Shown: positions 9,501 through 18,031 of the stretch, in pieces
Position numbering within the stretch: position 1 is the stretch's first letter
Layout of the letters: each line of letters opens with the position of its first letter
Source: Flavipsychrobacter sp.
GTDB lineage: Bacteria; Bacteroidota; Bacteroidia; Chitinophagales; Chitinophagaceae
Assembly (NCBI GenBank): GCA_025963465.1
Contig: JAOQAP010000014.1
Coordinates: forward strand, 1-35,838
Direction: 5' to 3'
Length of the DNA: 35,838 nucleotides
Position numbers and translations under genes: made by a program
Notes under the pieces: model-generated
Databases searched by the model: none
What the model was told of the DNA's origin: nothing
Seen by the model: only the letters and a program-made list of their open reading frames with translations

Positions 9501-10286
9501 GCCGAAATAGAACAACATGATACGGATGACCACAATAAGCGACAGCGTTATTGCAAACCCCGTCATGGAAGATCTGTTACGGGTGAGGTAAATGATCATC
9601 AGCTGTATCCACGACATACTGGCGATGAGGGCCAGCAGCAGGAAGATGATGAACATAGTATCCGGTATCCATTTCTGTATGTCCTGCGCATTGAACACCA
9701 AAGAAAACAATCGCTGCTCACCATGCAGTATGATGGGGTAAGCATTGCCGTTACGGTCATCGGGCGATATTATTTTGGTGGTGATAGGTATATAATCAGA
9801 TGCTGCAAAGTGCGACTTCAGGTAGCTGTTCTCCAGCGGGTAAGTGATGAGCACCGGGAAGAGAATGACAAGGCGCTTTGCAGTATCTTTCGGGAAGGGG
9901 GTAATGTACTTGGCTATATAAGTGCCCTTATCATTGTGCAGTATGGCCACCTTCCTGTTCATAGAGTCGGTAGGCTCTGCTATTGTGGTATTAGTGTTCC
10001 ATTGTTTCAGCGAGTCGCCATCGTAGGCAAACACATAGAACGACTCTTTGTTCAGGTGATCAGATTCTTCTTCTGTAAGTGAATCTGAGAATAGCCGGCT
10101 GACAAGATCTTCGTCTTTAAGGAATACCTGGAAGTCATCTTCCCTGCTTTGCAGGTCTTTGTTCACGGCATGGGCCATACGCTCGGGGAGCATAGCCTGG
10201 CGGTGCAGCCGGAACTGGTATCCGTTGATGCACCACAATACAAGGCTGATCAGCAGCCAGCCCCAATATGGATATCGCCTGAACAT
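6546..10286 (-). CDS. Large multi-pass sensor histidine kinase (NtrY-like)
   Basis: This 1246-residue protein ends in a complete kinase core: phosphoacceptor His1037 in VAHEIKNPLTPMKL, N-box TNLLENAKQA near 1147-1156, DNGSG near 1182, an F-box-like FQPYFTTK, and GTGLGLAM. HEIKNPLTPM is the wording of NtrY-type kinases. The N-terminal 900 residues are unusual. One helix is followed by a periplasmic region (about 25-205), a block of about eight helices (about 208-480), a second large periplasmic region, two helices, a third periplasmic sensor-like region, a last helix pair and a HAMP-like linker. No response regulator is in the window. The ATG at 10286 directly abuts the mazG stop at 10287, so the two are probably one transcript. 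Confidence 0.93.
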   Translation of the reverse strand: MFRRYPYWGWLLISLVLWCINGYQFRLHRQAMLPERMAHAVNKDLQSREDDFQVFLKDEDLVSRLFSDSLTEEESDHLNKESFYVFAYDGDSLKQWNTNTTIAEPTDSMNRKVAILHNDKGTYIAKYITPFPKDTAKRLVILFPVLITYPLENSYLKSHFAASDYIPITTKIISPDDRNGNAYPIILHGEQRLFSLVFNAQDIQKWIPDTMFIIFLLLALIASMSWIQLMIIYLTRNRSSMTGFAITLSLIVVIRIMLFYFGLPFNLDTITFFSPSLYASSKYLSSFGDLFIDTLCLLWLIVFLTRHTPYKTYCNKITNEKTRKIVTMVLVVALVAYVFLFVNVIRSLVLDSNISFNVGHWYTINVYTIFGLLVIGTITGMSCLVMYLVNTQLNTLVKSKMAKYLLVTVVGAVFLLLVCNFHDGFNWVLLGWITLFFILLDIPRLELVSNLFEPHMLFWAVFICLFGTVILQYFNEIKERSARIAFVEHSQVLFPHRDNMMEYDFYKAIEHIKQDKVIKGFFYKPSSTARKAINQRFDGLYLNGTLNKYRTKVYLFDRKTAGLYNKDTTDYTTLINEQQESDTFLSSNLYYKENIQEGHSYLSHIPIYSDSINRQIGYVIIVLEPKKQVAENVSNELLLPTTNSAGSEANEYAYAIYMDNKLVNQTTDYAFANHLLYDTLQEQKPVFFTNNNISELYYKTSEKRTIVVVNTRSQFLELLTLFSYLFGVQVLLAAFILIYQLYISYFTSSLGNVRFFRLTLRRRVHFSMLTIVLISFIIIGGVTIWYFTNQYRTSNSSKLQSSMMIAKQSVQDYLRRANVSSAEYFFDTLSKSPGFKGFITTIAIANGQKIDINIFDNDGELVTASQDDIYNKSLISRRIRPDAFFDLNYSGKSVVIQNEMIGGLSYLSGYEPLRDDKGETMGYINVPFFSSEKDLNYQISSIVITLINIYAFIFLLSSILAIFITRWITRTFNVVIEQFGRINLQRNERITWPYDDEIGLLVREYNKMVNKVEENAAKLAQSEREMAWREMARQVAHEIKNPLTPMKLNIQYLQQAMRSDKENIKELTEKVSASIIEQIDNLSYIASEFSNFAKMPEAREEELELNELLNTALELYLNDAHIKVTVQKTTDKIFVLSDRSQLLRVFTNLLENAKQAIPEDRQGNIEVSLTTENNEATIAIADNGSGISQEVAQRIFQPYFTTKSSGTGLGLAMTKKIIEFWKGVISFESEEGKGTTFFIRLPIVKK

Positions 10287-11063
10287 TTATTTTATAGATC
10301 GCTCTTCTTCTTTTACCTTATTCCACAGCTCATCCATCTCGGTCAGGTTCATATCATGCAGGCTCTTGCCTTTTTCGGCAGCCATATCTTCTATACGCTG
10401 AAAACGGCGGATAAACTTTTTGTTCGTCAGCTCCAGTGCACGCTCAGGGTCTACCTTTATAAAACGCGCATAGTTGATCATGGCAAACATTACATCGCCA
10501 AACTCCTCTTCCATATGTGCCTGGTCGCCACTGGCAACAGCCTCATACAGCTCTCCTATTTCTTCGTCCACCTTTTCACGCACCTGGTCGGTATGGTCCC
10601 ATTCAAAGCCTACCTGTTTTGTTTTCTCCTGCAGGCGTAAGGCCTTTATGAGTGCAGGCATCGCCTTAGGCACACCGCTCAGCACAGACTTCTTGCCCTC
10701 TGCCTGCTTTATCTTTTCCCAGTTCTGCTTTACATCGGTATCGTTGTCCACCTTCACATTGCTGTATATGTGCGGGTGACGGTTCACCAGCTTATTGCAT
10801 ACGCCCTCTATTACATCGTCCAGGGTAAACTTGCCCTGCTCTGCGCCTATCTTGCTGTAGAACACGATATGCAGCAGCAGGTCGCCCAGCTCTTCCTTCA
10901 GGCCCTGCCAGTTTTCACTGGTGATCGCATCCGTAAGCTCGTATACCTCTTCCAGCGTTTGCGGGCTAAGGGTGTGTATGGTCTGTTTCTTGTCCCACGG
11001 GCATTCTACCCGAAGCTCGTCCATTATACTCCTCAGCCGCTCTATAGATCCTGAATACCCCAT
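10287..11063 (-). CDS. mazG: Nucleoside triphosphate pyrophosphohydrolase
   Basis: The 258-residue protein holds two tandem MazG domains. The first has CPWDKKQT (21-28), LEEVYEL (37-43) and EELGDLLLHIVFYSK (57-71). The second has DEEIGELYEA and EEEFGDVMFAMINYAR, the acidic clusters that bind magnesium. The length matches E. coli MazG (263). It hydrolyses (d)NTPs to the monophosphate and pyrophosphate, cleaning aberrant nucleotides and, in E. coli, modulating ppGpp and MazEF killing. The gene has its own ATG after a 108-base gap from ubiX and its stop touches the start of the histidine kinase, suggesting coupled expression. A physiological link to the kinase is not established. Confidence 0.95.
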   Translation of the reverse strand: MGYSGSIERLRSIMDELRVECPWDKKQTIHTLSPQTLEEVYELTDAITSENWQGLKEELGDLLLHIVFYSKIGAEQGKFTLDDVIEGVCNKLVNRHPHIYSNVKVDNDTDVKQNWEKIKQAEGKKSVLSGVPKAMPALIKALRLQEKTKQVGFEWDHTDQVREKVDEEIGELYEAVASGDQAHMEEEFGDVMFAMINYARFIKVDPERALELTNKKFIRRFQRIEDMAAEKGKSLHDMNLTEMDELWNKVKEEERSIK

Positions 11064-11171
11064 ATTATAAACAGTAAAACTTATTTAATACCAATCGCCA
11101 CCAATATAGTAACTTAACAATACCGTTAACAAGTATAGTAACACCGCTCCCCGCTCTCTACCTCCGCTCTC

Positions 11172-11729
11172 CTATTCCCCCCACCTATACCCATCAGCAT
11201 CCAGCCCTGCCAGCTGCAGCACACGGTGTATCACCGTATAGGCCACATCGTCCAGCGTCTTTGGGTTGCTGTAGAACGATGGCGTGGCCGGGCATATGAT
11301 ACCACCTGCCTCTGTCACCGCCGTCATATTGCGCAGGTGTATAAGGTTGTAAGGTGTTTCCCTTACCACGCATATCAGCTTGCGGCGCTCTTTGAGCATC
11401 ACATCTGCCGCACGGGTCACCAGGTCGTTGCTGATGCCGCCGGCTATGCGGCCCAGTGTACCCATGCTGCACGGACATATGATCAACGCACTGTATTGCG
11501 AGCTGCCCGAGGCAAACGGCGCCATAAAGTCGTTCTTGTCCCACCGGCGGTAGGGAACGGCCTCATAGTCCTTATTGCCCAGCTCATGCTGCCATACGGT
11601 AAACGCGTTATCGCTCCACACTATACCTACCTCCGCTACCTGGTCTTTCAGCCGCTGCAACTGTTCTAACAGTACCTTGGCATATATAGACCCACTCGCT
11701 CCTGTAACCGCAATTGCAATTTTTATCAT
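11172..11729 (-). CDS. ubiX: Flavin prenyltransferase (UbiX/Pad1 family)
   Basis: The 185-residue flavoprotein starts with a Rossmann-like FMN-binding loop IAVTGASGSIYA (residues 5-16), then CPCSMGTLGRIAGGISNDL (about 85-103) and RKLICVVRETPYNLIHLRNM, the phosphate/prenyl-binding motifs of UbiX. It joins dimethylallyl phosphate to FMN to make the prenylated cofactor used by UbiD-type decarboxylases in quinone synthesis. No ubiD is in this window, so the partner decarboxylase must be elsewhere. The ATG at 11729 fits the family start. Confidence 0.95.
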   Translation of the reverse strand: MIKIAIAVTGASGSIYAKVLLEQLQRLKDQVAEVGIVWSDNAFTVWQHELGNKDYEAVPYRRWDKNDFMAPFASGSSQYSALIICPCSMGTLGRIAGGISNDLVTRAADVMLKERRKLICVVRETPYNLIHLRNMTAVTEAGGIICPATPSFYSNPKTLDDVAYTVIHRVLQLAGLDADGYRWGE

Positions 11730-11797
11730 AAAATTATCGGCAATTGAACAAAACTACATGGAATAATTGTAAATTCGTTTTTCAAAAAGCATTAAAA

Positions 11798-12406
11798 ATG
11801 AAACGTGTACTACTTTTTGCGGTTGCTATGTTTGCTATAAGCCCCGCAATGATGGCGAAGAAAAACCCACCGGCTGCAGCAACTGCAGAATCGGCTAACG
11901 AGATACATTGGATCACATCGTTTGAGGAGCTGCAGCAGAAAATGGCAAAAAGCCCTAAGAAAGTATATGTAGATGTATATACCGACTGGTGCGGCTGGTG
12001 CAAAAAGATGGATGCCACCACATTCAGCAACCCTAAGGTGGCCAAATACATGAACCTGAACTACTACTGTGTACGCTTTAACGCAGAGCGCCAGGACGTG
12101 ATCAACTTCCAGGGCAAACAATACGCTTTCAGGCCCGATGCACGTGCTAACTCGCTGGCGGTAGAGTGGATGATGCCGGGCGGAAAAGGACAGATGTCTT
12201 ATCCTACAGCCATCATATTGCTGGAAAACTTCCAGAACCCGCAGCCTATACCGGGCTACATGACGCCAAACCAGCTGGAACCACTCGTTACCTTCTTTGG
12301 CGACAATACCTACAAGCACCAGGCATGGGATGCCTACCAGAAGAACTACAAACCAACCTGGGAGAACGGAGCGCCGGTAAACACAGCACCACCCGCAGGC
12401 CACTAA
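11798..12406 (+). CDS. Exported thioredoxin-like protein with WCGWC motif
   Basis: The 202-residue protein has a signal peptide (MKRVLLFAVAMFAISPAMMA) and then a thioredoxin-fold domain. Its redox motif WCGWCKKMD is preceded by KKVYVDVYTD, and a cis-proline-type segment SYPTAIILLE follows. This is the Thioredoxin_7/DUF255-like group. It probably acts as a periplasmic disulfide reductant or isomerase. I chose ATG 11798 over an in-frame TTG at 11744 because the signal peptide begins there and a TAAATTCG element (11770-11777) lies in between. The C-terminus is rich in Pro, Asn and Ala (residues 180-202). A strong terminator follows. Confidence 0.85.
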   Translation: MKRVLLFAVAMFAISPAMMAKKNPPAAATAESANEIHWITSFEELQQKMAKSPKKVYVDVYTDWCGWCKKMDATTFSNPKVAKYMNLNYYCVRFNAERQDVINFQGKQYAFRPDARANSLAVEWMMPGGKGQMSYPTAIILLENFQNPQPIPGYMTPNQLEPLVTFFGDNTYKHQAWDAYQKNYKPTWENGAPVNTAPPAGH

Positions 12407-12433
12407 TACTTATTTTAAATACCTCAAATACAG

Positions 12434-12460
12434 CCCACGACCCCAAAGTCGTGGGTTTTT
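12434..12460 (+). terminator. Rho-independent terminator
   Basis: CCCACGAC (12434-12441) pairs with GTCGTGGG (12448-12455) around the loop CCCAAA and is followed by TTTTT. It lies 28 bases after the stop of the thioredoxin-like gene. Confidence 0.92.
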
Positions 12461-12502
12461 GTTTTGAAAGGGAAAGGCGAAATGAGGGTAAGTGACCCCA
12501 CT

Positions 12503-12532
12503 TCCCCTCTAGAGAGGGGTTAGGGGTGTGTT
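12503..12532 (-). repeat. Dispersed palindromic intergenic repeat, copy 1
   Basis: On the minus strand this reads AACACACCCCTAACCCCTCT and then continues into a CCCCTCT/AGAGGGG palindrome. The same 30-base unit, with two differences, recurs on the plus strand at 18749-18778. It lies in non-coding DNA. Confidence 0.75.
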
Positions 12533-12545
12533 ATTACAAAACACC

Positions 12546-12589
12546 TATCCAGCATCAAGAAACAAGTATCCAGCATCAAGTATCCAGCT
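12546..12589 (+). repeat. Short tandem-like repeat TATCCAGCATCAAG
   Basis: Two full copies (12546-12559 and 12567-12580) and a partial third (12581-12589) run into the end of nth. Related sequence in the opposite orientation is at 19993-20046. Confidence 0.75.
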
Positions 12590-13241
12590 ACCCTTCCACA
12601 ATAAACCTCATATCGCTCTTATAAAACTTGCAGACGCTGGTGAGGCCGCACTGCTCGCACTTGGGGCGGCGGGCTACGCATATGTAGCGGCCATGCAGTA
12701 TGAGCCAGTGGTGGGCTATGGGCAGCAGCTCTGGCGGTATATTGGCTACCAGCTGGTGCTCGCTCTGCAGCACGTTCTTCGCAACGGTGAGGCCTATACG
12801 GTTAGATACGCGGAACACATGCGTGTCTACCGCCATACCCGGCTGCCCATATACTACTGATATGATGACATTGGCCGTTTTGCGACCTACGCCCGGCAGT
12901 AGTACCAGGTCGTCCATATTATCGGGTACGGTGCTGTGGAACTGTTCTACCAGCATTTTGGCCATACCTATCAGGTGGCGCGTCTTGTTATTGGCAAAGC
13001 TGATGCTGCGTATATAGGGCTCCACATCTTCAAACTCCGCCCTGGCCAGCAGCTCCGGCTCGGGGAAACGCTCGAACAACGGAGGCGTGACCATGTTCAC
13101 CCGCTTATCGGTACACTGGGCGCTCAGTATCACCGCTACCAGCAGTTCATACGGACTGCCATAGTGCAGCTCCGTCTCCGCCACCGGCATGTTTTGCTGA
13201 AACCAGTCTATAACAAAGTTGTAGCGCTCCCTTTTTGTCAT
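12588..13241 (-). CDS. nth: Endonuclease III
   Basis: The 217-residue protein has the helix-hairpin-helix LPGVGRKTANVI with catalytic Lys121, catalytic Asp139 in VDTHVFRVSNRIGL, and a C-terminal 4Fe-4S cluster motif C-x6-C-x2-C-x5-C (Cys188, 195, 198, 204). This is the full bifunctional base-excision glycosylase/AP-lyase that removes oxidised pyrimidines. The length matches E. coli Nth (211). ATG 13241 is used. The last codons overlap the third partial copy of a dispersed intergenic repeat, so the repeat may have set the present C-terminus (MRFIVEG). Confidence 0.97.
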   Translation of the reverse strand: MTKRERYNFVIDWFQQNMPVAETELHYGSPYELLVAVILSAQCTDKRVNMVTPPLFERFPEPELLARAEFEDVEPYIRSISFANNKTRHLIGMAKMLVEQFHSTVPDNMDDLVLLPGVGRKTANVIISVVYGQPGMAVDTHVFRVSNRIGLTVAKNVLQSEHQLVANIPPELLPIAHHWLILHGRYICVARRPKCEQCGLTSVCKFYKSDMRFIVEG

Positions 13242-13363
13242 AGCCGCAAATTACAATTTCTACCGGTTAAAAATGAGGATGGCGAAGCAAGGGTAGTGCC
13301 CGTAAAATTATCTTAAACAGTACATGATCTATAGAGACTGATGCTCATTGCAGATAATAGCAA

Positions 13364-13371
13364 TAACTTTG
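13364..13371 (+). promoter_or_regulatory. -7 element TAACTTTG
   Basis: A perfect TAnnTTTG match 18 bases before the ATG at 13390. This supports the start chosen for the lipoprotein, because an upstream in-frame ATG at 13348 would lie before the promoter. Confidence 0.5.
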
Positions 13372-13389
13372 CGCCACGCAAAAAACACA

Positions 13390-13881
13390 ATGAACAAATA
13401 CTTAATAACATTATCCCTGGGTTTGCTTCTGGCTGGTGCTTCATGCAATAAGAGCAAAGATGCAGCATCTGTTACTACGCCAGCTTCCGCCGACACATTT
13501 TCGGCAACACCATCTATGATAGGCACAAAGGACGGAAATGCCTGGACGGCAGCTTCCGGATTATACGCCGTCTTCATGAGCTCACAAAAACCCTCGTATT
13601 TTATACTGGAGGGAATGCAGACGAACACCGACATTATTTCTATAACCATTTATAACTACAAAGGAGGGCCAGGCACCTACGATCTGGGCCGCACAGCGCA
13701 GCAGGGCTACGCATACAATGCGGCTACAAAAAACCCATCCCCGCAGGAATACGCACCAACCGGTACAATAAACATAGTGCGTGTATTGCCCGACAGCACC
13801 ATGCAGGGCACCTACGAGTTCGCTAATAATTCCAACATAGTTTTTAGAGGTAAATTCACAGTTAAGCCCACCTATCATTAA
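13390..13881 (+). CDS. Putative lipoprotein, DUF6252-like
   Basis: The 163-residue protein starts with MNKYLITLSLGLLLAGASC, a signal peptide ending in a lipobox-like GASC (Cys19), followed by a Ser/Thr/Ala-rich spacer. The folded part begins near DGNAWTAASGLYAVF, then has IISITIYNYKGGPGTYDLG and a final strand pattern FRGKFTVKPT. This order ('xGxxWxA', then 'GTYxLG') resembles the small beta-rich DUF6252 lipoproteins common in Bacteroidota. It should be anchored at the outer membrane. No function is known. It converges on msrB with six bases between stops. Confidence 0.75.
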   Translation: MNKYLITLSLGLLLAGASCNKSKDAASVTTPASADTFSATPSMIGTKDGNAWTAASGLYAVFMSSQKPSYFILEGMQTNTDIISITIYNYKGGPGTYDLGRTAQQGYAYNAATKNPSPQEYAPTGTINIVRVLPDSTMQGTYEFANNSNIVFRGKFTVKPTYH

Positions 13882-13887
13882 GGGGTT

Positions 13888-14400
13888 TTACTTCCCTTCT
13901 TCAAACATCAGCGCATACCCGTTCATGCAATACCTTAACCCTGTAGGCTTAGGGCCATCGTCGAACACATGACCGAGGTGACCACCGCAGCGGGCGCACT
14001 CTATCTCATCGCGGAAACCGTCGGCATCCTTTACCTTGGCCACACTGTTGCCCGGCAGCGACTGGAAGAAGCTGGGCCAGCCTGTATGACTGTCGAACTT
14101 GGTGGCGCTGCTGAACAGGGCATTGCCGCATGCAGCACAGTAGTAGGTGCCGCTCTTCGGGTTGTGCACATAGGGGCCGGTGCCGGCACGCTCAGTGCCC
14201 TTCAGGCGCATGATGCTGTAGGCCTCAGGTATCAGTATCTTTTTCCACTCGGCATTGCTCACCTTCACAGGGGCTTTATCGGTATGGCTGTAGTGGGGGT
14301 TCTTCTTTTCGTTCTGCGGGTTTACCTCAGGCTGAGCGGTGCAGGCAGTAGCGCCCATCAGCAGCGCAGCTATAAACAATACTATTGGTCTGTTTTTCAT
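13888..14400 (-). CDS. msrB: Exported peptide-methionine (R)-S-oxide reductase
   Basis: The 170-residue protein has a lipoprotein-like signal (MKNRPIVLFIAALLMGATAC, Cys20) followed by a complete MsrB domain. Zinc ligands are Cys88/Cys91 (CAAC) and Cys135/Cys138 (CARC). The catalytic cysteine is Cys158 in LRYCMNGYALMF. HTGWPSF (105-111) and GGHLGHVFDDGP are the substrate-site motifs. It reduces methionine-R-sulfoxide in damaged proteins. The signal places it in the periplasm or on a membrane, so it probably repairs envelope proteins. It stands alone, without msrA. The usual RHCVNG reads RYCMNG here. Confidence 0.95.
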   Translation of the reverse strand: MKNRPIVLFIAALLMGATACTAQPEVNPQNEKKNPHYSHTDKAPVKVSNAEWKKILIPEAYSIMRLKGTERAGTGPYVHNPKSGTYYCAACGNALFSSATKFDSHTGWPSFFQSLPGNSVAKVKDADGFRDEIECARCGGHLGHVFDDGPKPTGLRYCMNGYALMFEEGK

Positions 14401-14887
14401 TGCTATCAGTTTTGTGGTTTATAATATTAACGAAAAAAGGGTCTTTTTGGTTTTAATCTGCCGCTTTTCAGATTGGAATTGGGGAATTAGTAATTGGGAA
14501 TTTGGATTGAAGAGTTGAAGTGCTGTTTCTTCTGATCAAAATAGTTTCCTGACGCTCTAGTACTCGTGACCGTCATCGCGAGGCACGAAGCGATCTCACG
14601 AAATGAGGGATCACTCACGGCAATTGCTCACTTTTTCGCGAAATTTTTTATTGCTCACCTTCACATTGATTACCAATGATTTAAGGTAAAAACAGCGCCA
14701 ATTCTTGCCCAAAAGTTACGCACTTTTTGCCTAGGTGCGCAATTATCACCCCCTCTGCCTCGTTCCTAAATCGGTTTATTACAGGTGCTAAAACCAAACA
14801 AAATACGGACTTAATAAGCCGCAAATACGATGCCAGAAAACTGGATTGAGGTAATAAAAGCTTTTGAGAGATTCATTTACCTTAACA
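14401..14887. other. Intergenic region left of the AT-rich islet
   Basis: 487 bases without a supported gene. They hold a REP-like unit (14571-14607), an AT-rich tract with repeated 'AATTGGGAAT'-like words (14475-14505), and a short inverted pair TTGCGCACC/GGTGCGCAA-like around 14715-14740. The left edge of the atypical helicase islet is here. Confidence 0.6.
14571..14607 (+). repeat. REP-like unit at left flank of islet
   Basis: CGTCATCGCGAGGCACGAAG, then CGATCTCACGAAATGAG. Its two ends recur inverted at 18792-18848: the 15-base ATCTCACGAAATGAG exactly and CGTCATCGCG with one change. Confidence 0.7.
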
Positions 14888-17800
14888 CTAACTTGCAGCT
14901 AGCTTTGCGGAGTCTTTCCACATATACGGTGGGATAGGCTCATTTAATTCCCAAGTTATACTCATGGGCTTTTCGTTGTAATGATCTACATATTTCACAT
15001 GACCAAGAAAGACGAATCCGAGTGTATTGCCAAACTCGTCTTTATTTTTCTCTCTAACGAACAACAATATTTTTTTGCCTGTCTCAACTTGTCTTACATA
15101 ACTTAATCCCGGGCCACTATCTGATTTAGCTTTGTTTTGCGATTGCCAATGAAATAAACTTTCACTAATGGCGTAGTCATCATAAAGAGTTGTTGGCGAA
15201 TAATCTTTTTCTGATTTTTCTAAAGTCACAAAAAGCAGTTCTGTGTTTTTATCTTTTATATTAAGTACTCCTTCTCTGGATGGAGATCTCAAGTAAAATG
15301 TATTGCAGCTAAATGAACAGAATATTTCATCTTTTGTATAGCGACTATAGACCTTTAATGGCATAGGATAATCTAATGAAATATCACGCTCAATAAAATC
15401 AACTTTGTCTATTAGAATTTCAAGAACATCAATTATCTCGGTTACTAATAGTTTGTTGTTACCAAGTTCGAGAATTGCGGTGTTTAAATCAATAAATTCA
15501 TTTGGATTTTGCCAAACGTCATAATACAACATCAAGCACATTATTTTTTCTTCTTCAGATAATGTGGTAATGTCAACAATGAAATTCTTGTAAGCCAAAT
15601 TTAAAATAAAAGATAAATAAGATGTCGAGTTACATACAAGCCACTTTTTGCCAATAGCCCGTGCAATTTCTAATTCATTTCGAGAATTCAGATCGTTGGT
15701 AACCTCAGCCTCAACGCATAATCTGGTCCAACACGTTTTGCCGTTTTTGTAAATTTGCGCTAATGGAATATTATATTCTTCTGTAAAGTTTTTTAGCGTC
15801 AGAGGTTTGTCGATATTGTATTTAAAGCTTCTTATCTTATCAAGTAATTGCTTTTTATTGAAATTAGTTGCACTAGCAATGTTACTCAGAATGTACTCCT
15901 TCGCTTTTTTCTCTAAAATAATTGAACTGTTCAAGGGTAGATGAGGAAATTCATCTTCTATCTCTTTTTTCGTTGACGTATTTGTTTTACCAATCAGTGC
16001 TCTGAACTTTTTCTCAAAATCATACTCTGGCCTGGAATTACCCACAAAGTCTAACACAGTTAGGCAATCTTTGTTAGGCTTTATTCTTAACCCTCTTCCT
16101 AATTGTTGTAAGAAAACGGTTAGGCTTTCTGTTGGTCTAAGGAATAGTACAGTATCGATTTCTGGAATGTCTACACCTTCGTTAAAAATATCGACAACAA
16201 AAAGATAATTGATTTTTTTAGATAAAAGTTTCAATCGCAAATCAGATCTTTCATCACTATTGTTACTAGTTAAATAATCCGCTTTCAACCCCGCTTCTAT
16301 AAACTTCTCTGACATATATTTTGCATGTTCCTGAGAAACGCAAAATCCTAAAGCGGTAACTTCATGAATGTCGGTTAAATATTTATTCATACTCAGTAAG
16401 ATATCAGTAACGCGACGATCATTATTAGTATAAATATTGTTTAATTCACTTTGCAAATACTTTCCCCTTTCCCATTTTGCTTTTGACAAATCAACACTGT
16501 CAGAAATTCCAAAGTATTGAAAAGGACATAATAGACCGCTGTTTAAGGCTTCTGGCAACCTGATTTCGGCGGCAATAACATTACAAAAATCAGAAAGAAT
16601 ATTTTCGTTATCCATTCTCTCGGGCGTAGCGGTTAGACCTAAAAGAATCTTTGGTTTAAATGTGTTCAATATAGCTCTGTAGGACTTTGCAGTAATGTGA
16701 TGAACTTCGTCAACGACTATATAGTCATAATAATCCTCTGAAAGGTTAGTCTGAGGTAATTGATTATTTAGTGTTTGAACTAGAGCAAAAACCGAATCAT
16801 GTTTTGAGGGGATCATATTATCACCCCATAGCTCACCGAAATTGTTATCTTTTAATACCCCTCTAAACGTAGCAAGTGCTTGTTCTATAATTTCTTTCCG
16901 ATGCGCAATAAAGAGTATGCGAGCACGACTATTTGATGATTTAAAGTTTTTGTAATCAAACGCAGCAATCATCGTCTTGCCTGTGCCCGTTGCTGCAACA
17001 ATTAAATTGCGAGTTCTATTGTGCAAAACCCGTTCTGCTTCAAGTTTTTCTAATATTTCCTTTTGGTAATGATGAGGAGTTAAATCAAAATAAGTAACAA
17101 ATGGTGTTGAATTATTCTTCTGACTACTTAGCGATTGCTGAAGTTTAGCGGAGTCTCTGTTTTTATCAAAAAATTCAAAACTATCATCTTGCCAGTAAGA
17201 TTCAAATGTTTTTTTAAACCTATCTATTATGTGAGGAATCTCTTTCGTTGTTATTTTCAGATTCCATTCAAGACCATTAGTGACAGCAGATCTCGAAAGA
17301 TTAGAAGAGCCAATGTATCCAGTATGGAAACCTGTATCTCTAAGGAAAAGATACGCTTTAGCATGTAACCTTTCACTTTGTGTATTGTAGGAAATCTTTA
17401 CTTCTGTATTCTTTAGATTCGCTAATAATTCTACAGCTTTTAAATCTGTAGCACCCATATAAGAGGTTGTAATTACTTTAAGTCTCCCTCCATTATCTGT
17501 AAACTCTTGTAGTTCCTTTTGAAAAATTCTAATACCAGCAAATTTTATGAATGAGACCAGAAAGCAAATCTCATTTGCAGACTGAATTTCTTTTCTGAGT
17601 TCACTATCTAAAGAAATTTTCAAATTAGTTCCGCCAGTAAACAATTCACTTTGTGTAAAGCGAGTATATGGAGTTATCTGTTTTAAACGGTCTTCTAAAT
17701 TTGAATAATCACTGTCTATTTTTGATAGGACTGCGGTAAGAACGCGGCCTTGTATTTCAATAATGTTATTGTCTGTTATCTCGTTCAGTGCCTCATTGAG

Positions 17801-18031
17801 TAGTAAAATAATTTTATTTGACAAAGCGATTTGCTCTTCAATACTATTATCTCCTTGAATGGTAGATAAGGCATACTGTATTTTCTCAGCTAAATAACTA
17901 CTTAAATATCTTGATGCCTCTGCTTTATCAAGTGTTGTTTCTTTAATAAAATAAGTTGCTGTATCAATTTTATTTAATTTAGATGAGACAAGTTTATTAA
18001 TTAGCTGTTCGTATAGCCCTAATTCAAACAT
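14888..18031 (-). CDS. PLD-nuclease / DEAH helicase / DUF3427-type protein
   Basis: The 1047-residue protein has three parts. An N-terminal region of about 130 residues is followed by a phospholipase-D-like nuclease domain (about 130-285) with RLHAKAYLF (His223, Lys225) and GYIGSSNLSRSAV. A superfamily 2 helicase core follows, with Walker A AATGTGKT (347-353), DEVH (441-444), LTATPERMD (466-473), NEGVDIPEID and QQLGRGLR (642-649). About 380 C-terminal residues match the DUF3427-type arrangement. One chain could load on DNA, translocate and cut. It is AT-rich compared with flanking genes. Its ATG overlaps the NUDIX stop by 8 bases (ATGTTTGA), so translation is probably coupled. A defence or repair role is inference. 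Confidence 0.9.
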   Translation of the reverse strand: MFELGLYEQLINKLVSSKLNKIDTATYFIKETTLDKAEASRYLSSYLAEKIQYALSTIQGDNSIEEQIALSNKIILLLNEALNEITDNNIIEIQGRVLTAVLSKIDSDYSNLEDRLKQITPYTRFTQSELFTGGTNLKISLDSELRKEIQSANEICFLVSFIKFAGIRIFQKELQEFTDNGGRLKVITTSYMGATDLKAVELLANLKNTEVKISYNTQSERLHAKAYLFLRDTGFHTGYIGSSNLSRSAVTNGLEWNLKITTKEIPHIIDRFKKTFESYWQDDSFEFFDKNRDSAKLQQSLSSQKNNSTPFVTYFDLTPHHYQKEILEKLEAERVLHNRTRNLIVAATGTGKTMIAAFDYKNFKSSNSRARILFIAHRKEIIEQALATFRGVLKDNNFGELWGDNMIPSKHDSVFALVQTLNNQLPQTNLSEDYYDYIVVDEVHHITAKSYRAILNTFKPKILLGLTATPERMDNENILSDFCNVIAAEIRLPEALNSGLLCPFQYFGISDSVDLSKAKWERGKYLQSELNNIYTNNDRRVTDILLSMNKYLTDIHEVTALGFCVSQEHAKYMSEKFIEAGLKADYLTSNNSDERSDLRLKLLSKKINYLFVVDIFNEGVDIPEIDTVLFLRPTESLTVFLQQLGRGLRIKPNKDCLTVLDFVGNSRPEYDFEKKFRALIGKTNTSTKKEIEDEFPHLPLNSSIILEKKAKEYILSNIASATNFNKKQLLDKIRSFKYNIDKPLTLKNFTEEYNIPLAQIYKNGKTCWTRLCVEAEVTNDLNSRNELEIARAIGKKWLVCNSTSYLSFILNLAYKNFIVDITTLSEEEKIMCLMLYYDVWQNPNEFIDLNTAILELGNNKLLVTEIIDVLEILIDKVDFIERDISLDYPMPLKVYSRYTKDEIFCSFSCNTFYLRSPSREGVLNIKDKNTELLFVTLEKSEKDYSPTTLYDDYAISESLFHWQSQNKAKSDSGPGLSYVRQVETGKKILLFVREKNKDEFGNTLGFVFLGHVKYVDHYNEKPMSITWELNEPIPPYMWKDSAKLAAS

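Noticed and set aside
12546-12589. Possible CRISPR-like array
   Set aside because: Only two full copies with a seven-base gap, no regular spacers and no cas genes anywhere in the window.
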